A stretch of 57,661 bases of DNA, taken from NCBI GenBank assembly GCA_025450135.1, contig JANWHZ010000038.1, positions 1-57,661 of the forward strand, in the 5' to 3' direction. Positions 1 through 7,933 of this stretch are shown piece after piece. Position numbers and translations under genes: made by a program. The stretch comes from Candidatus Saccharimonadales bacterium (GTDB lineage: Bacteria > Patescibacteriota > Saccharimonadia > Saccharimonadales > UBA4665). Position 1 is the stretch's first letter; every line of letters begins with the position of its first letter. Under the pieces are notes generated by a model. That model saw only the letters and a list, made by a program, of their open reading frames with translations, made no database searches and was not told the DNA's origin.

Positions 1-1508
1 CCAAAGATAGCGCTGATCGAACCGGGCGGCGGAGGCGTTGGGATTGTGGTTTCAGGATGGGATGTGACGAGCGGCGTGGCGTCTTTGTCGTACTTGCAGG
101 TGATGCTGACTTTTTGACCAGTAATTTCCTCGAGTGTCGCGGTAATAATCTTCTTGTTTTTAGGATCATTTGCCCGCTTCTGGTGGAAGGCATAGCCGAA
201 GGTTAGCGTTACTTCTCCTGGCTCAAACTCCGGGCGAGCCATGCGGATAATGCCGTAAAGGGTGTTGTACTGCTTCTTAAGTGATTCAAGCAGCGATTGC
301 CAAACTTGTGTGTCGACCATGAAATTGTCGCTGGATTCTGACTCGTCTGGCGGTTCTTCTAGTACTGCCGGTTTCGAACGTGATTGGGTAGTAGCAGCGG
401 GTGGTTTGGCGGGGGCCGGTTGCTCTATGGCCACTACGGGTGGTGGTAGGACTACAGGTTGTAGTACTACCGGTGCGGGTGCTGCGTGTATTACAGTACT
501 GGCGAGGCATGCTTCTAGCAGCACTATTTCAAGCTTCTGGTCAGGATTATGCGAAACTGGTACCTCGATAAGTTTAGCGAGTAGAGACAATGTGACAGCC
601 GGCTCAAGTGGTGGAGTGCCTGCAAGCAGCTGACTGCGTAAGGCTTGGCCAAGTTGTTTGGCAATTGCTCTCGCTTGATATCCATTAGATCGTAGTGTTG
701 CTAACACTGTCGCCAAGCCAGCGGTGTCAGCTTGCTGCAGGCAGCTGATGATCTGGCCGGTCACCGCATTGGTAGGGATGCCGAGCAGTTTTTCGACGGT
801 TTCGAGTTCTATTTTCTCGCCACCGCTGCCGGCTTGGTCGAGCATGCTGATGCTGTCTCGGAACGATCCGTCGCTGTGTTCGGCGATTAGGTTCAGGGCG
901 TCATTGCTGATATCGATCTTTTCTTCCTTCGCGATGTCTTTGAGATGGGACACCATTTTTTCTCGAGCGATCGGCTTAAACGTAAAGCGCTGGGTACGGC
1001 TAATAATCGTGGCCGGCAACTTGTGTGCTTCGGTGGTGGCGAGAATAAAGACGACGTGGGCAGGTGGCTCTTCCAGGGTTTTTAGTAGCGCATTGAACGC
1101 GCTGGTAGTCATCATATGGACTTCGTCGATGATATACACCTTATATTTGCCGCTGGTTGGGGTAATGTATACCTTGTCTCGCAGGTCGCGCACTTCTTCC
1201 ACACCGCCGTTGCTGGCTGCGTCGATCTCAATAATGTCTAAGTGGTTGTCTTCTCCGGTATACTCGACGCCGTTGAGTTCGTGGGCCAAAATGCGAGCGA
1301 TACTGGTTTTGCCGACACCGCGCGGGCCAGTAAACAGATAGGCGTGACTGATTTTGCCCGACGCAATTGCACGGCGGAGCGTCTCAGTGATGTGCTCCTG
1401 CCCTACAATCTCGTCAAGCGATTTTGACCGGTATTTACGGTATAACGCCTGCCCCATTGCCACTTCATTATAGTCCTGATGCTTTTGAGATTGTTGTTGT
1501 GATTTCAT
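1..1508 (-). CDS. dnaX: DNA polymerase III subunit gamma/tau (clamp loader), 3' end outside the window
   Basis: This is the ATPase of the replication clamp loader. The translated N-terminus has the family opening ALYRKYR, Walker A GPRGVGKTS, Walker B IIDEVH and sensor motif ILATTE, followed by the lid and collar region and a Pro/Ala-rich linker. The gene runs off the left edge, so the C-terminus is missing. Between ARILAHELN and IIEIDAAS only about 15 residues are present, where most bacterial DnaX proteins carry a zinc module with four cysteines; here there are none. The ATG at 1508 is used. A second ATG at 1455, directly before GQALYRKYR, fits the family start equally well, and neither has a strong Shine-Dalgarno site. 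Confidence 0.95.
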   Translation of the reverse strand, partial: MKSQQQSQKHQDYNEVAMGQALYRKYRSKSLDEIVGQEHITETLRRAIASGKISHAYLFTGPRGVGKTSIARILAHELNGVEYTGEDNHLDIIEIDAASNGGVEEVRDLRDKVYITPTSGKYKVYIIDEVHMMTTSAFNALLKTLEEPPAHVVFILATTEAHKLPATIISRTQRFTFKPIAREKMVSHLKDIAKEEKIDISNDALNLIAEHSDGSFRDSISMLDQAGSGGEKIELETVEKLLGIPTNAVTGQIISCLQQADTAGLATVLATLRSNGYQARAIAKQLGQALRSQLLAGTPPLEPAVTLSLLAKLIEVPVSHNPDQKLEIVLLEACLASTVIHAAPAPVVLQPVVLPPPVVAIEQPAPAKPPAATTQSRSKPAVLEEPPDESESSDNFMVDTQVWQSLLESLKKQYNTLYGIIRMARPEFEPGEVTLTFGYAFHQKRANDPKNKKIITATLEEITGQKVSITCKYDKDATPLVTSHPETTIPTPPPPGSISAIF

Positions 1509-1625
1509 GCTGCTACTTATTGCAGCACTACATGCGGTCTTTTTTCGAACGTCTGTCTGTGCCAACAAAAACAAACAAACAAAGCCGCGCAAAATACTAC
1601 TAGGTTTGGCGAGGCCGATTTTTGC

Positions 1626-1913
1626 CTAGAGGAACAGCTTTACTGTCGAGCTAGAGCACGAGAGTGAATGTGCATCAATACACTTCTTGCTATCCAAGTA
1701 CTGCTGCATTTGCCCTTTGATCAGGTGGTAATCCGCTTCATTCGGCGATGAACAATGGGGATATGAAGTATCGTTGGGCATAAGGTTGCTGCTACCGGGA
1801 CAAAAACTACCCGTAGATGCTGTGTCGGATTCGAATGGTACAAGAAACGCGAATACACCGCAGATGATGGCAAGTAACACGAGTACTCCTAAGAAGCCCA
1901 ACCACGATCTCAT
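1626..1913 (-). CDS. Small membrane-anchored hypothetical protein
   Basis: The product is 95 residues and I recognise no family. Residues 5-27 form one strongly hydrophobic segment, so it is either a membrane anchor or an uncleaved signal. The rest is predicted to be outside the cell and contains five cysteines (in FCPGS, PHCSS, KKCID and SCSSS), which could form disulfides. An AAAGGA Shine-Dalgarno site lies about 6 bases before the ATG. The gene starts 17 bases after the preceding gene on the same strand and is probably co-transcribed with it. Confidence 0.6.
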   Translation of the reverse strand: MRSWLGFLGVLVLLAIICGVFAFLVPFESDTASTGSFCPGSSNLMPNDTSYPHCSSPNEADYHLIKGQMQQYLDSKKCIDAHSLSCSSSTVKLFL

Positions 1914-1930
1914 ACGTATCCTTTATATAT

Positions 1931-2440
1931 CTACAGGGCAGCTTCAAGCGCTGCCCACTCAGCGCTACCGTCTTCTTCAGGAACATCCGCGCTGACCTGA
2001 TCACCCGGCTTAGCCTTGAAGTAGGTTACACTAGCGAGCAGTACGCGGTAATTCTTTTCGCCAACCTGGATAAAGTAGTGGCCGTTCTCGAGTTTGAGGG
2101 TACCGACAACTTGCTTCCTGGGAATCGGGCCGATTTGCTTATACAGGAACGTGCCGTCGTCAGCGATAGTAAGTTTCAGGATGTCGCCTTGCACAAGTTT
2201 AGATTTTGAAGCGTAGTTAGCTGGAACAGGGTATGTTTTAGCGTCGCTGCCGACCATGTTTTGGCCGTCAAACACGCCTTCGATAATTTTACCGAGGTTT
2301 TCATCCCGTTTCAGCGAGGTGACTTTTTCATCATCACCGACCATGCTTACTAAGAGCTCATTAGCTGCAGCGAGGCTAGTCTCAGCCTCTTGGATCAGTG
2401 CACGCAAACGTTTGATTTGTTTTTCCGGAATGTCCGCCAT
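1931..2440 (-). CDS. Conserved Patescibacteria hypothetical protein (169 aa)
   Basis: The product has an N-terminal helical or coiled-coil part (residues 1-45, containing KQIKRLRALIQEAE) followed by a beta-rich part with FDGQNMVG, YPVPANYASKSKL and VQGDILKLTI. From memory, this second part is conserved among CPR genomes, where it is sometimes misnamed L7/L12. Its function is unknown; the beta part looks like a small OB or SH3-type barrel, which is inference. I chose the ATG at 2440 because AGGGGA lies 5 bases upstream. A longer reading from 2488 has no suitable ribosome-binding site. Confidence 0.65.
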   Translation of the reverse strand: MADIPEKQIKRLRALIQEAETSLAAANELLVSMVGDDEKVTSLKRDENLGKIIEGVFDGQNMVGSDAKTYPVPANYASKSKLVQGDILKLTIADDGTFLYKQIGPIPRKQVVGTLKLENGHYFIQVGEKNYRVLLASVTYFKAKPGDQVSADVPEEDGSAEWAALEAAL

Positions 2441-2521
2441 GTTCCCCTGTCTCTCTTTTTGGATGGCTTTTCCTCCTAAACCTAACACGTTTATATATCC
2501 AAGTCAAAGAATTTGGAAATC

Positions 2522-2530
2522 TGTGGATAA
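2522..2530. other. Lone perfect DnaA-box sequence
   Basis: TGTGGATAA is the exact complement of the consensus DnaA box TTATCCACA. It lies in a short intergenic stretch about 1 kb from dnaX. I saw no second box, AT-rich unwinding element or dnaA/dnaN gene nearby, so it is not evidence for an origin. Confidence 0.3.
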
Positions 2531-2635
2531 GTGACGAGCAGGCAGGCGGTGTACGCAGGGCAGAGTGGTAGTACGCTAGTTGCGCGCAGTCTGAATGTAC
2601 CACTAACAGTTTTGCTATAAGATAAGAATAGTTGT

Positions 2636-2830
2636 ATGATATGCGTCACGAGTGGAGATGAACATTGTTCTCGGTTTGGTGAGTTACCAGTGTGCGAAAA
2701 CGGTTGCTACCACCTTGGCGAAATGCAAAGTCAAGCCGTCCGTAAACTTGGTGAAGCGATTATTAGAAGCAAATGTCCCGGTACGGTACCAGTGACGGCA
2801 CGCTTCATCCTTAGTCAGGCTGCGTCTTAA
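2636..2830 (+). CDS. Small ORF resembling the N-terminal part of a histidine phosphatase
   Basis: A 64-residue reading frame has an extended -10-like TGCTATAAG just upstream, giving a very short leader. Its first 40 residues (GDEHCSRFGELPV, then LGEMQSQAVRKLGEAI) echo the phosphoglycerate-mutase/histidine-phosphatase pattern RHGE...G..QA..LG..L. The catalytic RHG is replaced by TSGDEH and the rest of the domain is missing. It may be a degraded fragment or a real small protein. It is the only forward gene in this stretch. Confidence 0.35.
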   Translation: MICVTSGDEHCSRFGELPVCENGCYHLGEMQSQAVRKLGEAIIRSKCPGTVPVTARFILSQAAS

Positions 2831-2859
2831 GAAATGAATGGTATGCAACTAGATAACTG

Positions 2860-3948
2860 CTAGGCTTGGGCCAGAGCAGGCTCGGAAGCTGGCCGAGTAG
2901 CGGCGGCTACCTGATGGGGACTATCTCGTTCGATGGTGAGGTAGTCGCCGTCGAGCAGTGCAAGCGGGCGTGCCAGTACTGCACGCTCAGCTGCATGTCT
3001 ATCATCGAGATGTAGATCTCGGTACCTTTGCTTGATAAGCTCTACAGCTTGGGGAAGCTTATGTCTTTCATGTATGGCAAGGCTACATACCGCGCGTACC
3101 ACGACGCTGCCCCACCTTGATGCACGTACCAGCCTAACCACCCGATTGTTTATTTCATCATGGTTGCCGTAGTATGCTTGCTCGTCCCCAGCAATGCCGT
3201 AGCCAAGCCGCACGTGGAGGAGTGCTGCCATCGCATTGTCGATCCGTTCAAGACCGTTATTGGGGTTGCCAGCACGATAAAAGCCTTCAGCTATGTCATA
3301 TAATTCAGTGACGCCGTCTCGGGCGTCGTGCGATAGGCTGGCCAGTGCCGCATAGTCCGGACCGCTTCCATTGTAGTGGCTAAACATGGCGTGGCTTCCT
3401 CGATCAGCCTGAATGCAAGCTGCGGTTGCTAACCGTCCCATGGCGGCAAATGTATTGGCTCTCAGCGATAACATATCGCGGTAATCTGATTTGCCAACAG
3501 ACGCGTCGTCTGCAAAAAAAGTATGTAAGTGCCAGTCACTGCGCGGTATTTGGTGGTCTGTCAGTCGCAACCCGCCGTCCATGAGATGCGTCAGTCTGCC
3601 CAGCGTCTGATTTGCCTGGTCACTGGCTTGATACGCATCGTAAAGCGAGCGCGGGTCTCCACCATAGATCGCCATTTGTCGTAATTGTTCGGCTCGAGCG
3701 CTTTGAAAACGGGCAAGTTCGATATGCGAGCCAAGAATGCTATCAGTATCACGCTCTGAGTAAGGACCAAGGTTTGACGTACGGCTATCGGCGGCGGACT
3801 GTATCTGGTCGGTGTGTAGCTGCAGGTCTTGTATCGTTGCGGAGATTAGCGGTCCGGCAGCAGTTGCGCCGTTTAGGTCGTACCACAGCAGCTCGCACTG
3901 GGCACCTACAGAAGCCTCATAGTATTGTCGTGGTTCGTAAATATTCAT
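2860..3948 (-). CDS. Hypothetical protein (362 aa), alanine-rich and helical
   Basis: I recognise no domain. The product looks soluble, with no signal peptide or membrane segment, and has a long helical composition rich in Ala, Arg, Asp and His. The C-terminal third (residues 250-340) reads like a helical repeat, and the last 20 residues are an Ala/Pro-rich tail. A perfect -10 box (TATAAT, complement of 3972-3977) lies about 25-30 bases before the ATG, supporting expression and this start. The gene stands alone beside the decayed region at 4.06-4.46 kb. Confidence 0.6.
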   Translation of the reverse strand: MNIYEPRQYYEASVGAQCELLWYDLNGATAAGPLISATIQDLQLHTDQIQSAADSRTSNLGPYSERDTDSILGSHIELARFQSARAEQLRQMAIYGGDPRSLYDAYQASDQANQTLGRLTHLMDGGLRLTDHQIPRSDWHLHTFFADDASVGKSDYRDMLSLRANTFAAMGRLATAACIQADRGSHAMFSHYNGSGPDYAALASLSHDARDGVTELYDIAEGFYRAGNPNNGLERIDNAMAALLHVRLGYGIAGDEQAYYGNHDEINNRVVRLVRASRWGSVVVRAVCSLAIHERHKLPQAVELIKQRYRDLHLDDRHAAERAVLARPLALLDGDYLTIERDSPHQVAAATRPASEPALAQA

Positions 3949-3971
3949 AAAATTCGAAATAGTGCAACTAT

Positions 3972-3977
3972 ATTATA
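3972..3977 (-). promoter_or_regulatory. -10 box of the 362-aa hypothetical gene
   Basis: The reverse strand reads TATAAT inside GTATATAATATAG, with the ATG at 3948 downstream. I see no convincing -35 box. Confidence 0.45.
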
Positions 3978-4060
3978 TACTCTTTTGAGTAAATGTCTAT
4001 AAAGTATTCGGGCGACTATCCCACGGCAGCGAGTAAACATCTGCTAATTTGGTTGTATAA

Positions 4061-4422
4061 ATGAAACACAATGCCAACATCGTGACAGCTGGCGGGTTGC
4101 GTTCTTTGTGCTATTAGTTCTTTTCATCGTATTATCTTTTATTACCATTATTCTCGGTGTCGCATATACTCAATCAAGCAGTCGCTTAGATGCGCAGAAT
4201 ATCCGGTTGAACAACATTGCTAGTGCGAACGCGCAGAGTTAGCAACAGTGCATAGACAGAGCGAACCAAACTCAACAGGCCTACAACGTTAACCCATTCG
4301 CAACCAATCACCCCGATCTACAAGCTGCAATCAACGCGTGTGAGGCAGAATATCCAACTCATTACCGGTACGCCCTACCTAGCGCAGAGCGAAGTAGGCA
4401 CAGGGAGCACGTTTACGCTTGA
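4061..4422 (+). pseudogene. Broken gene for a small single-pass membrane protein
   Basis: An ATG at 4061 opens MKHNANIVTA, but that frame soon stops. After a +1 shift near 4090 it continues as a hydrophobic segment (WRVAFFVLLVLFIVLSFI) and a hydrophilic tail. That tail is broken by an in-frame TAG at 4240-4242 and then stays protein-like (QQCIDRANQTQQAYN) to a TGA at 4420. A frameshift plus a nonsense codon in otherwise sensible sequence marks a pseudogene. The original was probably a signal- or membrane-anchored protein of about 115 residues; its function is unknown. Confidence 0.5.
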
Positions 4423-4459
4423 ACTCCTTTTTATCCCGCTGGCTGACAAACAGAAATAG
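4349..4459 (+). pseudogene. C-terminal remnant of a sensor histidine kinase
   Basis: In a second frame overlapping the previous remnant, the sequence reads SEVGTGSTFTLELLFIPLA before a TAG at 4457. G-x-GSTF-x-x-x-L is the hallmark end of HATPase_c domains. No N, G1 or G2 box remains upstream, so only the last ~35 residues survive. The intact orphan kinase at 20980-22149 ends with a similar KGSTFAISVP. Confidence 0.5.
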
Positions 4460-4831
4460 GGTGTAGCATCTAGCTAACACAGTGTCGATAATTGCATTAC
4501 TTTTTGCTGTTCCCTTTATATGGATCCCAGTGATGAAGTAAGAGAATGAGTGTGTTAATGATAATAGTCAGTAGTTATTAAGACATAAATATGAGATGAA
4601 GTAGCTTGCTGTTAGAAGAGTGATGTAGTCTTCTTCTTTTGGTTGTTGTATGTGTGCCGTAGCACGTGGCAGGTATACCATCGCCTGCCATACCCAACCT
4701 ACACCACGTAGTAGTATGAGTAAGTAAGACACAAATTTGATGTTTACTTCTTAAAAATGGCTCAAAAATGTGTACGCCCGTGTACACTTTACAAGTATAA
4801 TGATTTGTTGTGGAGCGTTTATAACAATTAA
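4460..4831. other. Non-coding, decayed stretch
   Basis: I see no credible gene here. A short hydrophobic reading near 4483-4545 (SIIALLFAVPFIWIPV) may be another remnant of a membrane gene. A 104-residue reverse frame over 4578-4892 contains the rplL terminator and is judged spurious. Confidence 0.4.
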
Positions 4832-4862
4832 AAAGTAACCCCGGGGTTTCCAGGGTTACTTT
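4832..4862 (-). terminator. Rho-independent terminator of rplJ-rplL
   Basis: A 10-base-pair stem (AAAGTAACCC with GGGTTACTTT) and an 11-base loop are followed on the reverse strand by CTTTTTAATT, just after the rplL stop. Confidence 0.85.
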
Positions 4863-4884
4863 ACTGTTTGCCGTGGTTTGCAGC

Positions 4885-5262
4885 TTAGGCAAGTTCGACG
4901 GTAGCGCCAGCAGCTTCGAGAGCAGCCTTTGCCTTTTCCGCGTCTTCCTTCTTAGCGTGCTCTAGGATGGTCTTGGGAACACCATCAACGAGCGCCTTAG
5001 CTTCACCGAGCCCAAGGTTAGTCAGATCCTTGACAGCCTTGATGACGGCAACTTTCTGCCCACCAGCGTCTTTCAGTACAACGTCGTACTCAGACTTTGC
5101 TTCTTCAACGGGAGCTGCGCCTGCAGCTGGACCGGCCGCAACTGCAACTGCCGCGGCAGCTGGCTCAATGCCGTACTCGTCCTTCAGAACGGTTTTAAGC
5201 TCGTTTACTTCGAGGACAGTCAGCTTGGTCAGCTCTTCTGCCAGTTTCTTGACATCTGCCAT
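4885..5262 (-). CDS. rplL: Large ribosomal subunit protein L7/L12 (bL12)
   Basis: bL12 forms the flexible stalk that recruits translation GTPases. The 125 residues have an N-terminal dimerisation helix, an Ala/Pro/Gly hinge (about residues 38-52) and the conserved C-terminal domain with EKTE-like [11 protein letters not shown] and [14 protein letters not shown]. Length is normal. It follows rplJ by 21 bases, shares the L10 leader and is followed by a strong terminator, so the transcription unit is rplJ-rplL only; rpoBC is not downstream in this window. Confidence 0.97.
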   Translation of the reverse strand: MADVKKLAEELTKLTVLEVNELKTVLKDEYGIEPAAAAVAVAAGPAAGAAPVEEAKSEYDVVLKDAGGQKVAVIKAVKDLTNLGLGEAKALVDGVPKTILEHAKKEDAEKAKAALEAAGATVELA

Positions 5263-5283
5263 AGTATTCTCCTTATATCTGCC

Positions 5284-5808
5284 TTATGCGGCAGCTTTTG
5301 CTTCTATGCCATCAAGCAACGCATGAAGGTTGCCTGAGAGCGCGTTTGTAACATCGTTCAGCGGTGATTGCAGCATAGCCACGACTTGGGCGATGAGCTG
5401 TGCCTTGCTCGGCAACGTAGCTAGCGCCTTGACTTCGTCCTTGCTTAGAAACGTGCCTTCTGCGCTTATGGCGCCGACAAATTCAAGCGTTGGGTTAGTC
5501 TTCATAAAGCCAGCCAGTACTTGGGCTGGGGCGACTTCATCTTCGCTGTTGAAGGCATACATTAGTTGCCCGTTCAGGCTGCTAATATCGGTACCTTTCA
5601 GCGCGTCGTTCTGCTGTATAGCCTTGATGACGAGGCGGTTTTTCACGACACGCAATTGCGTACCGTTGCTGCGGGCTTGCTTGCGCAACGCCTGCATGGC
5701 CTTCACGGTTGTGCCTGGGTAGGCGGCTACGATAGTCATCTTTGACGAAGCCAGCAATGCTGCCACTTCGCTTACGACTTCATCTTTCTTTGCTTTTGTT
5801 AAAGCCAT
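5284..5808 (-). CDS. rplJ: Large ribosomal subunit protein L10 (uL10)
   Basis: uL10 anchors the L7/L12 dimers to the stalk base. The 174-residue product has the expected N-terminal MALTKAKKDEVVSEV, the rRNA-binding central part (KNRLVIKAI) and a C-terminal helix (LNDVTNALSGNLHALLDGI) for L7/L12 binding. AAGGAG lies upstream of the ATG. An L10 leader and a promoter precede the gene, so autoregulation by L10(L12) is expected from family knowledge. Confidence 0.97.
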   Translation of the reverse strand: MALTKAKKDEVVSEVAALLASSKMTIVAAYPGTTVKAMQALRKQARSNGTQLRVVKNRLVIKAIQQNDALKGTDISSLNGQLMYAFNSEDEVAPAQVLAGFMKTNPTLEFVGAISAEGTFLSKDEVKALATLPSKAQLIAQVVAMLQSPLNDVTNALSGNLHALLDGIEAKAAA

Positions 5809-5985
5809 TTTCTTACTCCTTGCATTGAGTAATCTTGATCCGGTTATCGACCGTTACTCGGATCTGTTGCCAAACAAAATACGCCTTTGTTTCCAAAGAC
5901 GTACATACTCGAAGACGAGTGTTTGTACCTCGGCGACATGATTAAGGCCTTGATAGCCCGTCGCTGTCTTTGGCAACTTATCTGT
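5809..5985 (-). promoter_or_regulatory. L10 ribosomal-protein leader (autoregulatory mRNA element)
   Basis: Between the promoter and rplJ the reverse strand carries the known L10-leader signature: TGCCAAAGACAG, then GGCCTTAAT, then GTCGCCGAGGTA, in the right order. A short CTTTG-GAAA-CAAAG hairpin lies nearer the gene. In bacteria the L10-L12 complex binds this element to reduce rplJL expression. Confidence 0.8.
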
Positions 5986-5986
5986 T

Positions 5987-6015
5987 ATTGTACCCGGTTA
6001 GAGGTTATTTATCAA
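5987..6015 (-). promoter_or_regulatory. Promoter of rplJ-rplL
   Basis: The reverse strand has -35 TTGATA (6015-6010), a 17-base spacer and -10 TACAAT (5992-5987). It overlaps the last codons of the upstream tmk-type gene. Confidence 0.75.
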
Positions 6016-7810
6016 GAGGCGGCTTCGTATTCGCTCGTTTGGCGGAGCGCTTTGGATGAGGCGCACTGACAACTGGTTTAGCAAGTGCGGGTGTTGCATC
6101 GGCTTGGGCTGGGCGGATGGCTGCGATGAGCAACGGGTGTACATTGTCCAGCGTGCTGAGTAGTACAGTGATTAGGCGGTGAGCGGTTGGGTGCAGCGTG
6201 GAGCTGTCTGTGAGCTTATAAAGACGCACAAGGTCGCTTGCCGACGCAGTTACTTTGGCTCGGACTCGGTGCCCAAACAAGGTCGCATATTGTGCTTCTA
6301 CACTATATCCTGCTGTTTGCATCGCGCTATAGAGCATCAGGCTAAGGTCAAAACAGCGCTCAAAGTCCTCACTGAGACCTGCCTGCTCGATAGAGGCAGG
6401 CACATCGTAACCAAGCCGTGGCGACAGTGGCTGCCAGTCGAGGCTGTTTACAGCCTCGGCGCGGAGGTCAGCAATCGCTTCAAACTCTGTAAGTACGTCC
6501 CAACTGTATAAAACCGAGTCGAGGGCCAGCTTGTTGGGCGCAGGTTCACGCACGTAGCTGCGCAAAACAAAGGATTTTTTATCATAGGGCCAATCGGAAA
6601 CAGTGCGTTGAATGTCGCCGAAGGATTGGTTGCTGTACTCATAGAGGATTGCCGGGACGACATCGAGCTCGTTACGCGGCCAGTAGCTTGTCAAACTAAC
6701 AGTTTCCGATTCGTCGCTGTAGTTTTTTTGTAGCTCCGCAGCAACAGCTGAGAGTGAGGCGGCTGCGACTGGCTTTTTCTCAGGTGTTAACTCGGACATT
6801 GCCTGATCGTGTTGCACGGCCACCAGGGCAGCTGCAGGTAAGACAAGCTGAGCGTGAGATCGTGTCTCGGCAGGCAGCTGGTCGGCAATTTTGGCATAGA
6901 GCTTGATTAGCTGCGACATGTGTTGCTCGTAGAGCTCTTTGGTTGGTACGTCGAGGTGAGGCGGGATATAGAAGGCAACCGGCGGCTGATCGATCGAAAT
7001 CACCGCTCGTGGCACGCCTGAACGGACTGCAGCGAGTACTGATACTTTCTTGGTTTTGGATTGTTGGGGTGCAGCTTGTTCCGTGGGCGCTGGTGGTGTG
7101 GCTACCTCAGGTGCTGGCTCGGGTTCAGGCACGAGCGGTGATACTTTACCCCAGATCAGATCGTGTATTTGGCTGGGGTCGAGTAAGACGTTGCCACGCG
7201 CACAATCAACGCGAATAAAATCCTTGGGGAACAGCTGGCACATGTCGTCGTACACCGTGGCGGCCAACTGAAGTTGATCAAGTTCGGCTAGCTGGAGTGC
7301 CTCTATGTATTGCTCTGGCGTAGTACCGCGCTTTTGGCGCACTCGTTCTTGCGCGATGGCAGGCGGCACGCGAAGCACGAAGCTCATCGTCGGGCGCGGC
7401 ATGTTGAGCATGCGGAACTGAAGATTATCAAGCCAGATAAAGAAGCCACGACGTTCTTCAGGATGGATAATTTTAGCACCCTGGTTAGCCATATTCGAGC
7501 CCCCAAATCTCGTGGCGATAACTGCCTTCCCTTCAGCAAGCGCTTTACGGATAGCCGGGGTAGCATCGTAGTAATCAAGTGCGTAAAAAAGACAGGCAGT
7601 GTAGGCGCCGACCTGGATGCCAGAGCCGTAGGAGCCATGCACGTACTGGTCAACAAAATATGCAGCTGATTGACCGTGCTGTGGAAAGTTGAACTGGACT
7701 ACTTCGTAACCTGTTGTTTCAAGGCGCCGCTTTAGGAACGCGGCTTGTGTGTCTTTGCCACTGCCGTCAGTGCCTTCGATTGTGATAAACAAGCCGTCTC
7801 GCTGCTGCAT
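6005..7810 (-). CDS. tmk: dTMP kinase fused to a degenerate ThyX-like region (601 aa)
   Basis: Residues 1-215 are a thymidylate kinase, converting dTMP to dTDP: P-loop EGTDGSGKDT, FPQHGQSAAYFVDQY and TRFGGSNMANQGAK, where the usual DR motif reads TR. A Pro/Ala-rich linker follows (about 225-255). Residues about 275-565 resemble flavin-dependent thymidylate synthase: LSPRLGYDVPASIEQAGL and QYATLFGHRVR are typical ThyX-family strings. The catalytic RHR-x7-S signature is absent (the site reads DLRAEAVNSLDWQ), so this part is probably regulatory or structural. I start at the ATG at 7810, with AGGA upstream; a GTG at 7831 is possible. An extended -10 promoter precedes it. The kinase assignment is firm; the ThyX relation is by motif only. 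Confidence 0.8.
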   Translation of the reverse strand: MQQRDGLFITIEGTDGSGKDTQAAFLKRRLETTGYEVVQFNFPQHGQSAAYFVDQYVHGSYGSGIQVGAYTACLFYALDYYDATPAIRKALAEGKAVIATRFGGSNMANQGAKIIHPEERRGFFIWLDNLQFRMLNMPRPTMSFVLRVPPAIAQERVRQKRGTTPEQYIEALQLAELDQLQLAATVYDDMCQLFPKDFIRVDCARGNVLLDPSQIHDLIWGKVSPLVPEPEPAPEVATPPAPTEQAAPQQSKTKKVSVLAAVRSGVPRAVISIDQPPVAFYIPPHLDVPTKELYEQHMSQLIKLYAKIADQLPAETRSHAQLVLPAAALVAVQHDQAMSELTPEKKPVAAASLSAVAAELQKNYSDESETVSLTSYWPRNELDVVPAILYEYSNQSFGDIQRTVSDWPYDKKSFVLRSYVREPAPNKLALDSVLYSWDVLTEFEAIADLRAEAVNSLDWQPLSPRLGYDVPASIEQAGLSEDFERCFDLSLMLYSAMQTAGYSVEAQYATLFGHRVRAKVTASASDLVRLYKLTDSSTLHPTAHRLITVLLSTLDNVHPLLIAAIRPAQADATPALAKPVVSAPHPKRSAKRANTKPPLDK

Positions 7811-7843
7811 AATGGGTGATCCTGCTCCCACGTATTAGCGTGC

Positions 7844-7852
7844 ATTATAACA
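7844..7852 (-). promoter_or_regulatory. Extended -10 promoter of the tmk-type gene
   Basis: The reverse strand reads TGTTATAAT, a perfect extended -10, about 35 bases before the chosen ATG. The -35 region is weak, as expected for extended -10 promoters. Confidence 0.6.
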
Positions 7853-7898
7853 GATAGATATCAGATTGCCTACGCTGGCCTGTCGCCTCATGGTATCT

Positions 7899-7904
7899 TA
7901 TACT
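7899..7904 (+). promoter_or_regulatory. Probable -10 box of the DHFR-like gene
   Basis: TATACT lies about 30 bases before the ATG at 7934 in the divergent intergenic stretch. The -35 is not clear. GGAG occurs between it and the start. Confidence 0.4.
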
Positions 7905-7933
7905 ACTGTGGTAGTAAGTGGAGTTGCAGGACT

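Noticed and set aside
262-1427. Forward ORFs opposite dnaX
   Set aside because: Shadows of a well-supported reverse gene with clear clamp loader motifs.
1509-1625. 4.5S RNA gene next to dnaX
   Set aside because: The conserved SRP RNA core (GGAAGCAGC-type loop and hairpin) is not visible on either strand.
2522-2530. DnaA box as a replication origin
   Set aside because: Only one box, with no AT-rich element and no dnaA or dnaN nearby.
4578-4892. 104-residue reverse ORF
   Set aside because: It contains the rplL terminator, has odd composition and no ribosome-binding site.
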